This document shows, one piece after another, positions 4,869 to 5,587 of a stretch of 5,587 nucleotides of DNA. The DNA is from a bacterium (lineage in GTDB: Bacteria; Cyanobacteriota; Vampirovibrionia; Obscuribacterales; Obscuribacteraceae): the NCBI GenBank assembly GCA_030431355.1, contig JAUIJG010000354.1, forward strand, positions 1-5,587, given 5' to 3'. How positions within the stretch are numbered: the stretch's first letter is position 1; each line of letters begins with the position of its first letter. The notes under the pieces are model-generated. The model made no database searches and was not told where the DNA came from. It saw only the letters and a list, made by a program, of their open reading frames with translations. Made by a program: the position numbers and the translations under genes.

Positions 4869-5587
4869 CTAGTTGGAACCCGCCGCCGAAGCAGTGGAGC
4901 CACTCTTACCAAAACCTGACATCAACTTTCTTCTCTCCCCTTCGGTGACCGCGCCCACCACCATCAATACGATTCCTCCCACCAGAAAGAATATGGAGCG
5001 GTTCATCATTGTGAAGAAGAAGTCGAAGTATCTGGCGAGAATATCGAACACGAAGAACACCAGGGCATAGTTAATGACCGCAGGACTCTTGAGACGGCGC
5101 AAGCCGCTATAGACCAGACCGGCGATTACAGCCAGAAAGAGAATGTTGAAAGCTACTCTCTGGGGAGTTTCCGGCAGCCCCATAAACAGCCAGGGAATCA
5201 GGGTGAGAAAAGCGCAGGACAATGACTCATATTTGAACTCGGGCAGTCTCCAGGCAACTAGCATGGAAGAGATAAGGGCCGAGCACAAAAGAAGAGCGAA
5301 TATCCACTGATTCTCGGCCACTTTCACGGTCATCTCACTGGATGTATAGGTCAGAAGCGCACCCAGGACACAGATCATCGAAGCCGTCAGGGTGGAAGAC
5401 CGGAAAAGAGGCTGGTGTTTGTTGACCCAGAGATAGATTGCAAACACCGTTGTGCCGTAAAGTAAAGCCGCCATCAAATGAAGCGGGCAATGAATGACAA
5501 ACCAGCTTCCGCCGAAGATCATGGTAATCCAGGCGATGGAACGACTCTTCAAGAACCAGGTCAGGCCGATTGACAGGACAAGAGCCG
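4869..5587 (-). CDS. C-terminal part of a DUF2157-type multi-pass membrane protein (5' end outside window)
   Basis: The frame is open from the window edge (first full codon at 5585-5583) to a TAG at 4871-4869. The TTG at 5552 is therefore not a convincing start, because the frame continues upstream into more hydrophobic sequence. The 238 visible residues hold about seven membrane helices. Near the end is the block NYALVFFVFDILARYFDFFFTMMNRSIFFLVGG followed by VMVVGAVTEGERRKL-like residues. I recognise this as the usual ending of DUF2157 proteins: a last pair of helices with RYFD and R-S-x-x-F-L-x-GG, then a glutamate/arginine-rich exit. The Ser/Ala/Gly-rich tail after it is probably cytoplasmic. 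The defining N-terminal DUF2157 domain lies outside the window. Immediate coupling to a GDYXXLXY gene supports the assignment. DUF4401 is the alternative. Confidence 0.72.
   Translation of the reverse strand, partial: ALVLSIGLTWFLKSRSIAWITMIFGGSWFVIHCPLHLMAALLYGTTVFAIYLWVNKHQPLFRSSTLTASMICVLGALLTYTSSEMTVKVAENQWIFALLLCSALISSMLVAWRLPEFKYESLSCAFLTLIPWLFMGLPETPQRVAFNILFLAVIAGLVYSGLRRLKSPAVINYALVFFVFDILARYFDFFFTMMNRSIFFLVGGIVLMVVGAVTEGERRKLMSGFGKSGSTASAAGSN

Noticed and set aside
4594..4948. Two plus-strand frames of about 90 codons opposite the GDYXXLXY gene
   Set aside because: They are antisense to a gene with diagnostic family motifs and have no domain content of their own.
1..5587. tRNA, rRNA, CRISPR array, insertion sequence or prophage attachment site
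   Set aside because: I found no cloverleaf, regularly spaced repeats, transposase or integrase motifs, or terminal inverted repeats. The only repeats seen come from the three paralogous coding regions.

Overview
The window is a compact bacterial chromosomal segment with near-balanced base composition. Gene spacing is short, there are Shine-Dalgarno sequences, and no RNA genes, transposase or CRISPR are visible. No gene fixes the taxonomy. The mix (a DUF4184-like membrane protein, a CPXCG cysteine-rich protein, a secreted TPR protein with an anthrax-lethal-factor-like zincin domain, and a DUF2157/GDYXXLXY pair) would suit an environmental bacterium. Relatives of the non-photosynthetic cyanobacterial lineage Obscuribacterales are one possibility, but this is a weak inference from family content and not something the sequence proves.

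Layout. Positions 2-1483 are on the plus strand: the 3' end of a DUF4184-like integral membrane protein (2-355, cut by the window edge), a soluble nucleotidyltransferase-fold protein (444-1025), a 48-residue Cys/His-rich protein that standard gene callers could miss (1116-1262), and a CPXCG-type cysteine-rich small protein (1298-1483). The genes from 5587 down to 1641 are on the minus strand, in transcription order: a DUF2157-type membrane protein (cut by the edge), a GDYXXLXY protein, three tandem paralogous four-helix membrane proteins (4177-3710, 3679-3260, 3175-2759), and a secreted TPR/zincin protein (2693-1641). The two blocks converge on a gene-free stretch at 1484-1640.

Function. The DUF2157 and GDYXXLXY genes are a known pairing of uncharacterised envelope proteins and lie 20 bases apart. 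The three paralogs appear to start a new transcription unit, because a good sigma-70-type promoter sits in the 80-base gap ahead of them. They share a signature (LWQ-x3-GIA-x-LS ... P-x-YYWIRA) that I do not recognise from any named family. This array is the best candidate for something undescribed. The two consecutive tiny cysteine-rich proteins may both bind metal or respond to redox state. Two start sites have small perfect hairpins beside or around the ribosome-binding site (421-436 and 3681-3699), which suggests possible translational control.
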